From: Mycobacterium marseillense
Lineage (GTDB): Bacteria; Actinomycetota; Actinomycetes; Mycobacteriales; Mycobacteriaceae
Length of the DNA stretch: 64,000 nucleotides
NCBI RefSeq assembly: GCF_010731675.1
Contig: NZ_AP022584.1
Coordinates: 3,038,001 to 3,102,000 of the forward strand
Direction: 5' to 3'
How positions within the stretch are numbered: the stretch's first letter is position 1; every line of letters begins with the position of its first letter. Shown piece by piece: positions 33,829-44,209 of this stretch. The position numbers and the translations under genes are program-made. Under the pieces are notes generated by a model. The model searched no databases. It was not told the DNA's origin and saw nothing but the letters and a program-made list of their open reading frames with translations.

Positions 33829-35217
33829 ATGTCTTCGATCGCATCTGCTGACGCCGAGGTGGTGACTGCGAGCGACCGCCTTGAGGTGTTGTTCGAGGAG
33901 TTGGCGGAGTTGGCCGGTCAGCGCAATGCGATTGATGGGCGCATCGTGCAGATCGTCGCCGAGATCGATCGCGACCAATTGTGCGGTGTGACGGGTGCGC
34001 GGTCGGTGCCGGCGTTGGTGGCCTGGAAGTTGGGCTGCTCGTCGGGCAATGCCCACACGATCAGCACCATCGCTGGCCGGCTGGAGGAGTTTCCCCGCTG
34101 CGCGGCAGGCATGCGCGAGGGTCGGCTGTCGGCCGATCAGGTCGGGGTGATCGCCGCACACGCGGGCCAGGGATCTGATGACCATTACGCCCAGCTGGCC
34201 GCGGTCGCCACGGTCAATCAGCTGCGCACCGCGGTCAAGCTGGAACCGCGTCCTGACCCCGAACCCCGGCCCGAGCGTGAGCGTTCGTTCACCACGACCA
34301 CCACCGAGGCGGGCAGCTGTTATCGGATCACACTTCCGCACCACGATGCGGCGAAATTCGACGCCGCGTTGGCCTCGCATCGTGATGCGCTGATCGCCGA
34401 GTGGAAGCACGATCACGACCGGGGCCAGGGCGCTTCAGACCAGGTGCCGCCGTTGCCTGGCACGGCCGAGGCGTTCATGCGCCTGATCGAGGCGGGCTGG
34501 GATGCCGAGGCCACCCGCCGCCCCCACGGGCAGCACACCACCGTGGTGGCCCACCTCGACATCGAGCGGCGCGTTGCCGCCCTGCATCTGGGTCCGCTGC
34601 TGCCCGACGCCGAACGCCGCTACCTGACCTGTGATGCCACCTGTGAAGTCTGGTTCGAGCGCCACGGCGAGCCCATCGGCGCCGGCCGGGCAACCCGGGT
34701 GATCAGCCGGCGGCTGCGCCGCGCCCTCGAGCACCGCGACCGCATGTGCGCGATACCCGGGTGTGGCGCCACCCGCGGTCTGCACGCCCACCACATCCGG
34801 CACTGGGAAGACGGCGGCCCCACCGAGTTGGCCAACCTGGTCCTGGTCTGCCCCTATCACCACCGGCTGCACCACCGGGGCGAGATCACCATCACCGGAC
34901 CCGCTGACGCTCTGGTGGTCACCGACGAGGACGGCCGAATCCTGAGCCCGGGATCACTGGCACGCCCACCCACGGGGCCCCCGCCCGCGGTGGCGCCCTG
35001 CCCCGGCCCGACCGGCGAACGCGCCCACTGGTGGTGGTATGACCCCTTCCAACCCCAACCACCACCGACAACCAACTGGCCCCGGCGTCCGGGGCGCTCA
35101 CTATCGCCACCGCGTCAAATCTCAAATATCTTGGGACATAACACAGTTCGTTCAAGCTACCCGGCTGCCCACCGCGTTGTGGACATCGGGGCCGACGGCC
35201 AATCACGCACCAGTTAG
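33829..35217 (+). CDS. DUF222/HNH-endonuclease protein of the 13E12 repeat family
   Basis: The 462-residue protein has an N-terminal DUF222 domain (helical, roughly residues 10-260) and an HNH nuclease motif near residues 305-345: CAIPGCG, then HAHHIRHWEDGG, then CPYHHRLHH, which supplies the zinc and catalytic residues. These are the 13E12 family proteins, repeated many times in mycobacterial genomes and linked to phage attachment sites in M. tuberculosis. Function is unknown. The C-terminal 60 residues are Pro- and Arg-rich and probably disordered. It interrupts the conserved order between Rv0625c and the neighbours to the right. Confidence 0.85.
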   Translation: MSSIASADAEVVTASDRLEVLFEELAELAGQRNAIDGRIVQIVAEIDRDQLCGVTGARSVPALVAWKLGCSSGNAHTISTIAGRLEEFPRCAAGMREGRLSADQVGVIAAHAGQGSDDHYAQLAAVATVNQLRTAVKLEPRPDPEPRPERERSFTTTTTEAGSCYRITLPHHDAAKFDAALASHRDALIAEWKHDHDRGQGASDQVPPLPGTAEAFMRLIEAGWDAEATRRPHGQHTTVVAHLDIERRVAALHLGPLLPDAERRYLTCDATCEVWFERHGEPIGAGRATRVISRRLRRALEHRDRMCAIPGCGATRGLHAHHIRHWEDGGPTELANLVLVCPYHHRLHHRGEITITGPADALVVTDEDGRILSPGSLARPPTGPPPAVAPCPGPTGERAHWWWYDPFQPQPPPTTNWPRRPGRSLSPPRQISNILGHNTVRSSYPAAHRVVDIGADGQSRTS

Positions 35218-35340
35218 TTCACGCGACCGGTTGATCTGTGGCGTCAAGAAGGACGTCACCCGGCAATAATTGACTGACCAACGGCTAAAAGCCAAGTACC
35301 ACAAGGGATTTAACGTTGCCAGCTTGATGGCGACCGGTCG
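35218..35340. other. AT-richer interval after the 13E12 gene
   Basis: About 120 bases with lower GC than the surroundings, convergent between the 13E12 gene and the methyltransferase. I see no open frame or RNA gene in it; its base composition suggests acquired DNA belonging to the 13E12 unit. Confidence 0.3.
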
Positions 35341-36288
35341 CTAGCCCGCGGTCCGCTGCGCCGCCACGAACAGGTTCCCCGGCACGTTGTCCTGGACCTC
35401 CTTGGCCGCCGCGCGCCCATAGCCGGCCATCAACTCGTCGGACGGTGTCACCGTCACATCCCAGCCATGACGGCCGAACCACGCGCCGACGTCCTCGCGC
35501 TCCTCGAAGTACCACAGCTCGTCGGTCCTGGGCACCTGCCGGTCGGGATCGACCTCGGCCATCAGCGCCTGGATCCGGTCCATCCGCTCCCGTCGCCTCG
35601 CGCGAAGCTGCGGGTCGAGGAACTTGGGCCCCAGCGCCTCCACGGCCACCCGGCTGCCGGGGACGGTAAGCCCCTGCACCCGCTCGAAGAGCAACTCCTG
35701 CGCCGCGGCCGGCAGATACGGCATCAACCCCTCGGCCGACCACACACTGGGCGCGCCGGCATCAAAACCCGCCTGCCGCAACGCTTCCGGCCAATCCTGG
35801 CGCAGGTCCACCGCGACGGGGACGCGGTGACAGGCGGGCTGCGCGCCGTGTTCGGCGAGCGTCGACGCCTTGAAGTCCAGCACCCGGGGCTGGTCGAGCT
35901 CGTAGACCGTTGTCCCCGCCGGCCAGCGCAACCGCCACGACCGCGCGTCCAGGCCGGCCGCCAGGATGACCGCCTGCCGGATGTCGGCGCCGGCCGCGTC
36001 GAGGAAGAACTTGTCGAAAAACGCCGTGCGCGAGGCCATGTAACCCACCATCGCCTGCATCTGCAGCGGCAAACTCGGCTCGGCTTCGACGACGGCGTCA
36101 GGTAGTTGCCCCGCCGAATGCCAGTTCCACACGCCGTCACCGGCGGCATCGAGGAAGACCTGCGCGAACGGATCGCTGATCAACGGGTTCTCGCCGCGGG
36201 TCTCCGCGGCGCGGGCGGCGGCCACGCCCAGCGCGGTCGCCCCCACGCTCTCGGTGATCTCCCAGCTGTCGTTGTCGGTCCTGGCCAC
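35341..36288 (-). CDS. putative SAM-dependent methyltransferase (leucine carboxyl methyltransferase-like family)
   Basis: The 315-residue protein belongs to the mycobacterial methyltransferase family that resembles leucine carboxyl methyltransferases, with many paralogues per genome. It starts with a GTG, followed by [23 protein letters not shown], the family signature, then [14 protein letters not shown]. The SAM loop [14 protein letters not shown] lies near residue 110, and [12 protein letters not shown] follows. Substrate is unknown; O-methylation of acids is suspected. GAAGGA is seven bases before the GTG. It is divergent from the flippase gene at 36434. Confidence 0.93.
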   Translation of the reverse strand: MARTDNDSWEITESVGATALGVAAARAAETRGENPLISDPFAQVFLDAAGDGVWNWHSAGQLPDAVVEAEPSLPLQMQAMVGYMASRTAFFDKFFLDAAGADIRQAVILAAGLDARSWRLRWPAGTTVYELDQPRVLDFKASTLAEHGAQPACHRVPVAVDLRQDWPEALRQAGFDAGAPSVWSAEGLMPYLPAAAQELLFERVQGLTVPGSRVAVEALGPKFLDPQLRARRRERMDRIQALMAEVDPDRQVPRTDELWYFEEREDVGAWFGRHGWDVTVTPSDELMAGYGRAAAKEVQDNVPGNLFVAAQRTAG

Positions 36289-36377
36289 GCGCCCGTCCTT
36301 CCCACTTCGCTAGCACGGCTACCTACCCGACCCTACGCGCGGCGGATGAGTGGGAGCTGTCCCCGAGCCGGGTATTG

Positions 36378-36387
36378 AAGTTAACTT
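36378..36387. promoter_or_regulatory. 10-bp palindrome in the divergent promoter interval
   Basis: AAGTTAACTT is a perfect palindrome 46 bases before the start at 36434 and 90 bases from the start at 36288. It may be an operator serving either gene. Confidence 0.3.
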
Positions 36388-36433
36388 GTCGGCGAGCCCA
36401 TCGGCAGGGGCGAATCCGAAGGATCGTTGATAC

Positions 36434-38809
36434 ATGCGAGTTGACGGGCGCGACATCCCCGTTTCCGGCAGCCTGCTGCAGCCATTGACCCGGCGGACCA
36501 ACGACGTCTTGCGGCTGTTCTTGGCCTCGCTCTTTTTGGCGCTGGTGATCACGGGATCGGTGATCACCCGCCCGCAGTGGATCGCGCTGGAGAAGTCGGT
36601 CTCGCAGATCGTCGGCGTCCTGTCGCCCACCCAATCCGATGTGGTGTACCTGGTGTACGGGCTGGCGATCGTGGCGCTGCCGTTCATGATCCTGATCGGC
36701 CTGATCGTGGCCGGGCAGTGGAAACTGCTGGGCGCTTACGCGACCGCGGGCCTGAGCGCGATCGTGCTCTTGTCGATCAGCGGCACCGGCCTATCGGCGC
36801 CCCGGTGGCACTTCGACTTCCACGACCGGCTGAGCACGCTGCCGGCGCAGTTGCTCGACGACCCACGGTGGATCGGGATGCTCGCGGCGGTGCTGACGGT
36901 TTCGGGTCCCTGGCTGCCGGCGCGCTGGCGGCACTGGTGGTGGGCGTTGCTGCTGGCCTTCGTGCCCATCCACCTCGTCATCAGCGCGATCGTTCCGGCG
37001 CGTTCGCTGGTGGGTCTGGCGGTCGGGTGGGTCATCGGCGCGCTGGTGGTGCTGGTCGTGGGCACCCCCGCGCTCGAGGTGCCGCTGGACGCCGCGGTGC
37101 GCGCGCTGGGCAAGGCCGGCTTCGTCGTCTCGCGGCTCACCGTGGTTCGCCCGGCCGGGCGTGGCCCGCTCATTCTTTCGGCCGATGGCGACGATCCCGG
37201 CCGGACGGCGCTGGTCGAGTTGTACGGCCCGCATCAACGCAGCGGCGGCGCGCTGCGCCAGCTGTGGGGAAAGCTGAAGCTGCGCGACACCGAGACCGCT
37301 CCCCTGGTGACATCCATGCGCCGCGCGGTGGAGCATCGCGCGTTGATGGCGATCGCCATCGGTGACGCCGGCCTGGCCAACACCGCGACGGTCGCCCTTG
37401 CACCCCTGGACCGGGGATGGATGCTGCACTCGCACAATCCCGCTCGCGGCACTCCCATCGACCGCTGCGCGACGGCGACGCCCGTTGTCCGGCTGTGGGA
37501 AGCGCTGCGGATCCTCAACGACCGCCAGATCGCCCACGGCGACCTGCGCAGCCAGCACATCACGGTCGACGACGGCGCGGTGTTGTTCGGCAGCTTCGGC
37601 AGCGCCGAGTACGGCGCAACCGACGCCCAGCTTCAGTCCGACATCGCGCAGCTGCTGGTGACCACGTCGGCGTTGTATGACCCGAAGTCCGCGGTGCGCG
37701 CCGCGATCGACGTGTTCGGCGCGGACACCATTTTGTCGGCATCCCGCCGGCTCACCAAAGTCGCTGTGCCGAGGTTCATTCGGCGCTCCGTGCCGGACTC
37801 CGGCACCGTCATCTCCGGCGCGCGGGCTGAGGTGAAGCGCCAGACCGGCGCCGATCAGATCAAGCCGCAAACCATCACGCGATTCACCCGCAGCCAGATG
37901 ATCCAGCTGGTGCTCTTCGGTGCGCTGGTCTATGTCGCATACCCGTTCATCAGCACGGCGCCGACGTTCTTCTCGGAGCTGAAGACGGCGAACTGGTCGT
38001 GGGCGCTGGTGGGGTTGCTGGTGTCTGCGCTGACCTACGTCGGTGCGGCCGCGGCGCTATGGGCCTGCGCCGACGGCATGGTGAACTTCTGGACGCTGTC
38101 AATCGCGCAGGTGGCCAACACTTTTGCCGCGACCACCACACCCGCCGGGGTCGGCGGCCTGGCGTTGTCGACGCGGTTTTTGCAGAAGAGCGGCCTATCG
38201 GCGATGCGGGCGACCGCGGCGGTGGCGCTGCAGCAGTCGGTACAGGTGATCGCGCACCTCGCGCTGCTGGTCGTGTTCAGCGCCGCCGCGGGCGCCTCGA
38301 TGAACCTCTCGCATTTCGTGCCGAGCGCGACCTTGCTTTACCTGATCGCGGGTGTGGCGCTGGGCATCGTCGGCACCTTCCTGTTCGTGCCCACGCTGCG
38401 CCGGTGGCTGTCCACCGAGGTGCGTCCGAAGCTGAACGAGGTCATCGGCGACCTGGTGAAGCTCGCCCGCGAGCCGCGGCGCCTGGCCCTGATCCTGCTG
38501 GGGTGTGCGGGCACCACGCTCGGCGCGGCGCTCGCGCTGTGGGCCAGCATCGAAGCCTTCGGCGGGGGCACGACGTTCGTTGCGGTCACCGTGGTCACGA
38601 TGGTCGGTGGCACGCTGGCCTCCGCCGCCCCGACCCCCGGCGGCGTTGGTGCCGTCGAGGCGGCGCTGATCGGTGGCCTGGCCGCCTTCGGCGTGCCGGC
38701 CGCAATCGGTGTGCCATCGGTGCTGCTGTACCGGATGCTCACCTGCTGGCTGCCGGTCTTCGTCGGATGGCCGGTGATGCGCTGGTTGACCAGCAACGAG
38801 ATGATCTGA
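36434..38809 (+). CDS. multi-domain membrane flippase-like protein with internal degenerate kinase domain
   Basis: The 791-residue protein has three parts. Residues 1-220 hold about six membrane segments. Residues 230-460 form a soluble domain resembling a protein kinase; its catalytic-loop equivalent HGDLRSQHITVDDG (near residue 368) lacks a canonical HRD, and DFG is replaced by SFG, so it may be a pseudokinase. Residues 490-785 form a lysylphosphatidylglycerol-synthase-type flippase domain (about eight helices, with TTPAGVGGLALSTRF and TPGGVGAVEAALIGGL). It probably moves a lipid or glycolipid across the membrane under control of the middle domain; this is inference. Confidence 0.85.
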   Translation: MRVDGRDIPVSGSLLQPLTRRTNDVLRLFLASLFLALVITGSVITRPQWIALEKSVSQIVGVLSPTQSDVVYLVYGLAIVALPFMILIGLIVAGQWKLLGAYATAGLSAIVLLSISGTGLSAPRWHFDFHDRLSTLPAQLLDDPRWIGMLAAVLTVSGPWLPARWRHWWWALLLAFVPIHLVISAIVPARSLVGLAVGWVIGALVVLVVGTPALEVPLDAAVRALGKAGFVVSRLTVVRPAGRGPLILSADGDDPGRTALVELYGPHQRSGGALRQLWGKLKLRDTETAPLVTSMRRAVEHRALMAIAIGDAGLANTATVALAPLDRGWMLHSHNPARGTPIDRCATATPVVRLWEALRILNDRQIAHGDLRSQHITVDDGAVLFGSFGSAEYGATDAQLQSDIAQLLVTTSALYDPKSAVRAAIDVFGADTILSASRRLTKVAVPRFIRRSVPDSGTVISGARAEVKRQTGADQIKPQTITRFTRSQMIQLVLFGALVYVAYPFISTAPTFFSELKTANWSWALVGLLVSALTYVGAAAALWACADGMVNFWTLSIAQVANTFAATTTPAGVGGLALSTRFLQKSGLSAMRATAAVALQQSVQVIAHLALLVVFSAAAGASMNLSHFVPSATLLYLIAGVALGIVGTFLFVPTLRRWLSTEVRPKLNEVIGDLVKLAREPRRLALILLGCAGTTLGAALALWASIEAFGGGTTFVAVTVVTMVGGTLASAAPTPGGVGAVEAALIGGLAAFGVPAAIGVPSVLLYRMLTCWLPVFVGWPVMRWLTSNEMI

Positions 38810-38819
38810 GGTGTCCCGC

Positions 38820-41459
38820 TCAGGAGTTGTTGGCGGATTCGGCCTGCGTGACTACGAGAACGGTTGACCTGCACACACTTTGGCCGGCCGTGGTGGTCAG
38901 ATACACCAGGTGGTAGTCCTCGGGCACCGACTGCGCCACCGTGATCAGGACGGCCGCCGCGGCCGAGCCCCCGTCGCCGAATCGGCCGGGTGTGGGCGCC
39001 ACGGTGATCCCGGCATCGGAGGACGTGCCGGAGATCGTGTAGCCGTCGGGGCCGTCGGTCATGCGTTGCGCGTCGAGGGTAACCGTGCCCGTGTGCCCGG
39101 GCGCGATCGTCACGACGGGTTGAGCAACATTGGCGGTCAACCCCGAACTGCCCGCCCCAAACGACGGCGGCGCGTCAGTTTCGGCTGTGCCCCAACGCTT
39201 GTCGGGGTAGGCGGCGAGGGAGAACGCCAGCGTTCCGCCGGTGGTGATGATCGACTCCGGCAGTGACGTGTGCTCGGTGGGCCGGCCGTCGATCTTCAGG
39301 CCGCTGATGTAGCTGAGGTGGTGCGGCCCCGACGCGCCGGGGGCGGAGATCCGGAGGGACTTGTCGGCGGGCAGTGCGATGTCGACGCGATCGAAAAGCG
39401 GTGCGCCCACGGTGAGGATCGGCGTGCCCGGGGTGGCCGGGTACAGGCCCAGCGCCGCCCACACGTACCAGGCGGCCAGGGCGCCCAGGTCGTCGTTGCC
39501 CGGTTCTCCATCGGCCGTCGGCGCGAAGAGTCCCCGCACCCGATCGACCGTGCGCTGGGTCTTCCACGGCTGGCCGATGTAGTTGTACAGCCACGGCACA
39601 CCGAAACTCGGCTCGTTGCCCGCCCACAGGTAGGGCTGGTTGGGGCCGACGTTGAGCTTCTCGGTGAAGCGATCGAGCCGGCCGGCCACGGCCGCGCGGC
39701 CGCCCAGCGCGGTCACCAGGCCCGCCACGTTGTGCGGCACCGACCAGACGTACTGCTCGGCATTGCCCTCGTCGTACCCGACTTGGCCGAAGTTGTCCGG
39801 GGACACCACGACCGCGGGGCCGGGGCGAAAGAACCCGCTCCAGCTGCGGGGCACCACGGATCGGGTGCTGGGATTGAACAGGTTCTGCCAATACTGCGAC
39901 CGATTTTGGAAATCGGCGGCGGTCGCGGCGTCCCCGAGGGAGTCGGCGAATCGGGAGATGGCGAAGTCATCGATCGACCACTCCAGCGTGATCGAGGCGT
40001 CGGCGATCCAGCCGTTGCGGCCGAATTCCAGGGTGAAGGGCGCGTAACCGAACCGCAGGTAGGTCTCGATGCCCGGCCGCTCCACGTAACCGGCCAGTCC
40101 CACCCCACCCTTGGTCGCCCCGTCCACCATGTAGCGCAACGCGGCGCGCACGTCGAAGTCCTTGGCGCCGAACGTGTTCAGGCCGACGATGAACGGCACC
40201 ACGCTGTCCCCGGTCATCTCGCCGGTCGCGGCGTTGGCGAACGCCCAGCGCGGCAGCGAACCACTCTGCTCCGCGTCGTTCACCAGCGATTGGGCCATGT
40301 CGCTGGCCCGGTCCGGAAACAGCAACGCCTGCAATGCCGCCACGCACCGGTAGGTGTCCCAGTCGGAGAAGTTGGCGTACTGGGTGTGGCCCGCGGCCAC
40401 GGTGCGGATAGCGCCGTCGAATCCGACGTAGCGCCCGTCGGCATCGTTGAACGTGTTGGGGTGCAACAGGGATCGGTACAGCGCGGTGTAGAAGGTCGTC
40501 AGATCATCGCCATTCCTGCCGGCCACCGTGATACGGGACAGAGCGGCGTTCCACTCCCTCGAGGCCGCAGCGCGCACCTCGTCGAAGCCCGCCCCGTCCT
40601 CGGCCGCCAGGTTCGCCCGCGCCCCCTCGATGCCGACGTAGGAGATCGCGGTCCGCACCTCGAGCACCGCGCCGGCCGGAAACTCCACGTAGCCGCCGCT
40701 GTAGGGCGCGTTCGCGCTGCGGGCCCCGGCGTAGACCGTGGCGCCGTCCCACGTCCCGTACGCGGTGAAGGGCCGGCTGAACTTCATGGCGAAATACACG
40801 GTGTAGGCGTTCGGCTTGTCGCAGAACCCACCGCTGGTGGCCCACCCGGTGATGGTGCTGTTGTCCTCCCCGATCTGGATGGTCGCGCGGGAGTTGCCCG
40901 CCAGCGACGAGCCCGAGCGCACCTGCAGCAGGGCGGGGCGGCCGTTGTGCGGGTAGCTGAAACGCCCGACGCCCGTGTGCGCGGTGGCGGTCAGCTCCGC
41001 CTTCACCCCGGTCTCGGGAAACCGCACGGTGTAATAACCGGGCACACCCTGCTCGGTGTCGTCGTGGGCGATCGTCTCCCAGGCGTTCCAGGGTTGCGGG
41101 CCGACGCCGCCGGTGACCGGCAGCATCGAGATGTCGCCGAACGCAGCGCATCCCACCGAGGCGTGGGTCATGCTGAAGCCGGTCGAGCGCGGGTTGTCGT
41201 AGTTGTACCCGGCGTAGTTGCCGACGGTGTCCGGCGAGTACTGCACCATCCCGAACGGCACGGTGGCGCCGGGGAAGTTGTTGATCTCGCCGACCGTCTC
41301 ACCGCCCGTCCCGGTGCCGATGAGTGTCGCGACGTGATCGACCGGATTCGCCACGAAAACGGGCGGGCCGTCATACCCCTTCGGCGGGGCCGCGGCGATA
41401 AAGGTCATGAACACGGCCGACGCCGCGATGACCGCAATCAGCGCCCTTCGTGACCGCAT
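38820..41459 (-). CDS. exported alpha-1,2-mannosidase, glycoside hydrolase family 92
   Basis: The 879-residue protein is a GH92 calcium-dependent exo-alpha-mannosidase, the counterpart of Rv0584. It begins with a signal peptide ([20 protein letters not shown], cleaved near an Ala-Ala-Ala-Pro segment), so it acts outside the cytoplasm. Family motifs include [30 protein letters not shown] near residue 365 and [18 protein letters not shown] near residue 655, which carries catalytic acids. Likely substrates are mannose caps or mannosylated envelope lipids. It converges on the flippase gene with a 10-base gap. Confidence 0.94.
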   Translation of the reverse strand: MRSRRALIAVIAASAVFMTFIAAAPPKGYDGPPVFVANPVDHVATLIGTGTGGETVGEINNFPGATVPFGMVQYSPDTVGNYAGYNYDNPRSTGFSMTHASVGCAAFGDISMLPVTGGVGPQPWNAWETIAHDDTEQGVPGYYTVRFPETGVKAELTATAHTGVGRFSYPHNGRPALLQVRSGSSLAGNSRATIQIGEDNSTITGWATSGGFCDKPNAYTVYFAMKFSRPFTAYGTWDGATVYAGARSANAPYSGGYVEFPAGAVLEVRTAISYVGIEGARANLAAEDGAGFDEVRAAASREWNAALSRITVAGRNGDDLTTFYTALYRSLLHPNTFNDADGRYVGFDGAIRTVAAGHTQYANFSDWDTYRCVAALQALLFPDRASDMAQSLVNDAEQSGSLPRWAFANAATGEMTGDSVVPFIVGLNTFGAKDFDVRAALRYMVDGATKGGVGLAGYVERPGIETYLRFGYAPFTLEFGRNGWIADASITLEWSIDDFAISRFADSLGDAATAADFQNRSQYWQNLFNPSTRSVVPRSWSGFFRPGPAVVVSPDNFGQVGYDEGNAEQYVWSVPHNVAGLVTALGGRAAVAGRLDRFTEKLNVGPNQPYLWAGNEPSFGVPWLYNYIGQPWKTQRTVDRVRGLFAPTADGEPGNDDLGALAAWYVWAALGLYPATPGTPILTVGAPLFDRVDIALPADKSLRISAPGASGPHHLSYISGLKIDGRPTEHTSLPESIITTGGTLAFSLAAYPDKRWGTAETDAPPSFGAGSSGLTANVAQPVVTIAPGHTGTVTLDAQRMTDGPDGYTISGTSSDAGITVAPTPGRFGDGGSAAAAVLITVAQSVPEDYHLVYLTTTAGQSVCRSTVLVVTQAESANNS

Positions 41460-41717
41460 AGAAGTCTCTTACTCCGATAACGGCCGCGTAGCGGTGCATT
41501 GCGGGGGCGTTTTCGCCAGGAAATTGGATAACGATCGCCGGCCGGCCGGGATGACAGCAAAAAGCCAGCAGATTCCTCAGCCAGGGGCGGTCTCTGTGCC
41601 GCAGCTCAACGCCGATGGTCTGGACGGCGACCAGGGTCCGTTGATGGACGCCACCAGCGTCATCGACGACCGGACCACCATCACGGCGGAACGGTAGGCC
41701 CCGGCGCCGTGGGGCCC

Positions 41718-41723
41718 TACGGT
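41718..41723 (+). promoter_or_regulatory. putative -10 box (TACGGT) for the Ddn-like gene
   Basis: TACGGT is followed by six bases and the ATG at 41730, the leaderless arrangement. The rest of the 270-base interval from 41460 shows no convincing gene. Confidence 0.35.
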
Positions 41724-41729
41724 AAACGC

Positions 41730-42215
41730 ATGACAGAGCAGTCCTATGCGGTCGACGCCGGGCATCCACCGTCGGCGCTGTTGCGTCTCATCAACCCGGT
41801 GATGGGGTTGTTGCTCCGCAGTCCCTTCGCCGGTGCCGCGCGCAAGCAATTCATGGTGTTGAGATTCACCGGGCGCAAGACGGGCCGACCCTATTCAATT
41901 CCGTTGAGCGCGCACCTGATTGACGATCAACTCTACGCGCTGACCGGCGCGCCGTGGAAGCAGAACTTCCGCGACGGCGGTCCCGTCGACGTGGTGTACG
42001 ACGGTACGACGACCGCGATGCGCGGCGAGCTCATCCGCGACCGGGCCGTCGTGTCCGAACTCTTGGTGCGCGCCGCGGAGTCTTATGGCGTGGCGCGCGC
42101 GCAGCGCGTGATCGGCCTGAAGTTCCGCGATCACCGCATACCGACCCGCGACGAGTTCGCCGAAGCGGTCGACCGCCTGCACCTGGGGGCGGTCCGGCTC
42201 AGTCCGGCCGGCTAA
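41730..42215 (+). CDS. deazaflavin (F420)-dependent nitroreductase-family protein
   Basis: The 161-residue protein belongs to the Ddn-like split-barrel family that binds the deazaflavin cofactor F420. The segment FMVLRFTGRKTGRPYSIPLS (residues 43-62) is the family signature, with Arg/Lys residues contacting the F420 phosphates; ALTGAPWKQNFRDGG continues the barrel. Members reduce quinones, fatty acids or nitro compounds; the substrate here is unknown. The ATG at 41730 lies six bases after a TANNNT box. It converges on the PAS-ANTAR gene with a four-base gap. Confidence 0.88.
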   Translation: MTEQSYAVDAGHPPSALLRLINPVMGLLLRSPFAGAARKQFMVLRFTGRKTGRPYSIPLSAHLIDDQLYALTGAPWKQNFRDGGPVDVVYDGTTTAMRGELIRDRAVVSELLVRAAESYGVARAQRVIGLKFRDHRIPTRDEFAEAVDRLHLGAVRLSPAG

Positions 42216-42219
42216 CCGC

Positions 42220-42921
42220 TCAGACGGCGGGTCCGTCGGGCCGACCATCGCCGCCGGGCCCACGCAGGTGCGCCCCGCGCAGGCGCTGGTCGAATCGCGA
42301 ACGCGCCGTGATGACTTCCTTGCCCAGCGCCGTGAAGTCCTCGGCGATGCGTTGGGCGAGCACCCCGAGTTTCGTATTTCCCGTTTGGGACAGCGTCTTG
42401 AGCATGGTGAACGCGGCGTCCTCGTCGATGCCGTAGATCAGCATCAGCATCCCCTTGGTGCGGTCGATGACGCCGCGGCGCCCGGCGATCTCGGCGACCT
42501 TGGCGCTGATGGAATCCTCGCGGGCGCGGGTGGGCGCCGGTGTGACTTCGATGTAGAAGCCGTGCGTCCCGATGACCTTGTCGTTGTCGTCGCAGAATCG
42601 ATCGCCCACCACGATGACGTGGTGGATGAGGCCGCGGGTATCCACGATGCGATGCCGCGTGCTGAACGCCTGGCGACGCCTGATCATGTCGTTGATGCCG
42701 TCCGCCACCTGGGGGCGGTCGGCCGGATGTTTGTGCGACAGCACCAGCTCGGTCGTGGGGGTCACGGTGCCGGGCTCATAGCCGTGCATGCGCTGGACCT
42801 GCTCGGACCATACCCAGCGCTGGCCCTCGAAGTAGAAGCGGAACCAGCCCGCGCACTGCGGGACGGCGCCGGCCAAACCGCGCTCGATCGCTGCGGCCTG
42901 GCTGTCTAATTCCCAAGCCAC
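42220..42921 (-). CDS. PAS-ANTAR domain RNA-binding regulator
   Basis: The 233-residue protein has a PAS sensor domain (near residues 20-125, including WSEQVQRMHGYEPGTVTP and HRIVDTRGLIHHVIVVGD) and a C-terminal ANTAR domain (near residues 140-200, AGRRGVIDRTKGMLMLIYGIDEDAAF). ANTAR proteins bind paired hexaloop hairpins in mRNA and prevent termination. The PAS ligand is unknown. It lies downstream of galK on the same strand, 196 bases away. A TGACC/GGTCA dyad at 43064-43076 is about 140 bases upstream of its start. Confidence 0.88.
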   Translation of the reverse strand: MAWELDSQAAAIERGLAGAVPQCAGWFRFYFEGQRWVWSEQVQRMHGYEPGTVTPTTELVLSHKHPADRPQVADGINDMIRRRQAFSTRHRIVDTRGLIHHVIVVGDRFCDDNDKVIGTHGFYIEVTPAPTRAREDSISAKVAEIAGRRGVIDRTKGMLMLIYGIDEDAAFTMLKTLSQTGNTKLGVLAQRIAEDFTALGKEVITARSRFDQRLRGAHLRGPGGDGRPDGPAV

Positions 42922-43063
42922 GGTGAGTGTTTCGCGTCGAGAGCCATCGGGCTGGGGGCGGCCTGCAGCGGCGATCTCCAGTGGATCGCTGATGCCCGGG
43001 CGGGAAGGCTGGCACTGCGCACGCAGGAGTGAGGTACCCCCATGGCCGTGAGGTTACAGTTTC

Positions 43064-43076
43064 TGACCGGTGGTCA
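43064..43076. promoter_or_regulatory. 13-bp dyad upstream of the PAS-ANTAR gene
   Basis: TGACC-ggt-GGTCA is a perfect 5-3-5 inverted repeat in the galK to PAS-ANTAR interval. It is a possible operator; no promoter elements could be fixed nearby. Confidence 0.3.
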
Positions 43077-43117
43077 CCGCGGAATCAGAAAATTTCCGGA
43101 AGAGTAAGTTTCGGCGC

Positions 43118-44209
43118 TCACTCGGATGATCCCGCGCCGGCGGCCGCCCGGGTCCGGATGACGGCGGGTTGTTCGAAGCCGGCGTCGACCACGGCGCGCC
43201 GCACCGCCTCGCCGACCGGCCCCGTGCGCTCGATCGGCACCAGCGCGATCACACAACCGCCGAATCCGCCGCCGGTCATCCGCGCCCCCAACGCCCCCGC
43301 GCGCACCGCGGCATCGGCGATCAGGTCGATGCGTTCGGTGGTGATGTCGAAGTCCTCGCGCATGGAGGCGTGCGAGGCGGTGAAGATCCGCCCGGCCTCG
43401 ACGTAGTTCGAACCATCCAGTGCCGTAACGCAATCGAGGACCCGCTGGTTTTCGGTGAGCACGTGGCGGGCGCGGCGGGCGTCGACGGGGTCCCGCACGG
43501 CGGCCAGGTTGGCGGGGCCGCGGTCGCCGACCTCGCGCAGCGACGACGCCCCAAGATCGGCGGCGGCGCGCTCGCATGACAGGCGCCGCGCCGCATAGTC
43601 GCCGCCGGCGTGGCTGTGGCGCTCCCGGGAGTCGATCAGCAGCAGGGCGACGCCGGCCGCCTCAGGGTCGAAAGCCACCGGCGTGACGGCCAGGTCGGCG
43701 AAGTCGATCAGCACCGCGCTGCGCGGCCGGCCATACAGCGAGGCGAGCTGGTCGAGCAAACCCGTTGGGGCACCGACGTATTCGTTTTCGGCCCGCTGGG
43801 CGAGCCGGGCCTGTTCCGTGCGGTCGATGTGCACGCCCGTGGCCGCGGCGATCGCCCCCAGGGCCGCGCATTCCAGAGCCGCCGAGGACGACAGGCCCGA
43901 GCCCATTTCCAGGTCGCTGGTGATCGACATGGTGCCGCCGGGCACCGGGTGGGCGGCCTGGCGCAGCGCCCACATGACCCCGGCCACATACGCCGCCCAG
44001 CCGGTCACCTCCCCCGGAGCGGTGCCGATCGCGATGCGCGCCGGGGCGTCCGCGCGGTCGCTGGTCACGGTGATCGCGTCGCCGGGACCGGGCGTGAAGG
44101 TCGCCACCGTGCGCTGCGGCAAGGCGATCGGCAGCGAGAAACCCAGGTTGTAGTCGGTGTGCTCGCCGATCAGGTTGATCCGCCCCGGTGCGGCGTAGCG
44201 CACCGTCAC
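43118..44209 (-). CDS. galK: galactokinase
   Basis: GalK phosphorylates galactose at C1 with ATP, the first step of the Leloir pathway. The 363-residue GHMP kinase has the galactokinase signature [13 protein letters not shown] near residues 9-21, the phosphate-binding loop [13 protein letters not shown] near residue 108, and the C-terminal motif [15 protein letters not shown]. It corresponds to Rv0620. The start overlaps the galT stop by four bases, so both are translated from one mRNA. Confidence 0.96.
   Translation of the reverse strand: MTVRYAAPGRINLIGEHTDYNLGFSLPIALPQRTVATFTPGPGDAITVTSDRADAPARIAIGTAPGEVTGWAAYVAGVMWALRQAAHPVPGGTMSITSDLEMGSGLSSSAALECAALGAIAAATGVHIDRTEQARLAQRAENEYVGAPTGLLDQLASLYGRPRSAVLIDFADLAVTPVAFDPEAAGVALLLIDSRERHSHAGGDYAARRLSCERAAADLGASSLREVGDRGPANLAAVRDPVDARRARHVLTENQRVLDCVTALDGSNYVEAGRIFTASHASMREDFDITTERIDLIADAAVRAGALGARMTGGGFGGCVIALVPIERTGPVGEAVRRAVVDAGFEQPAVIRTRAAAGAGSSE

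Noticed and set aside
39270..41453. A 727-codon plus-strand open frame
   Set aside because: Antisense to the GH92 gene, whose family motifs and signal peptide are intact; no motif on the plus strand.
41407..41697. A 96-codon plus-strand frame before the Ddn-like gene
   Set aside because: No ribosome-binding site or family resemblance, and it overlaps the GH92 signal-peptide region on the other strand.
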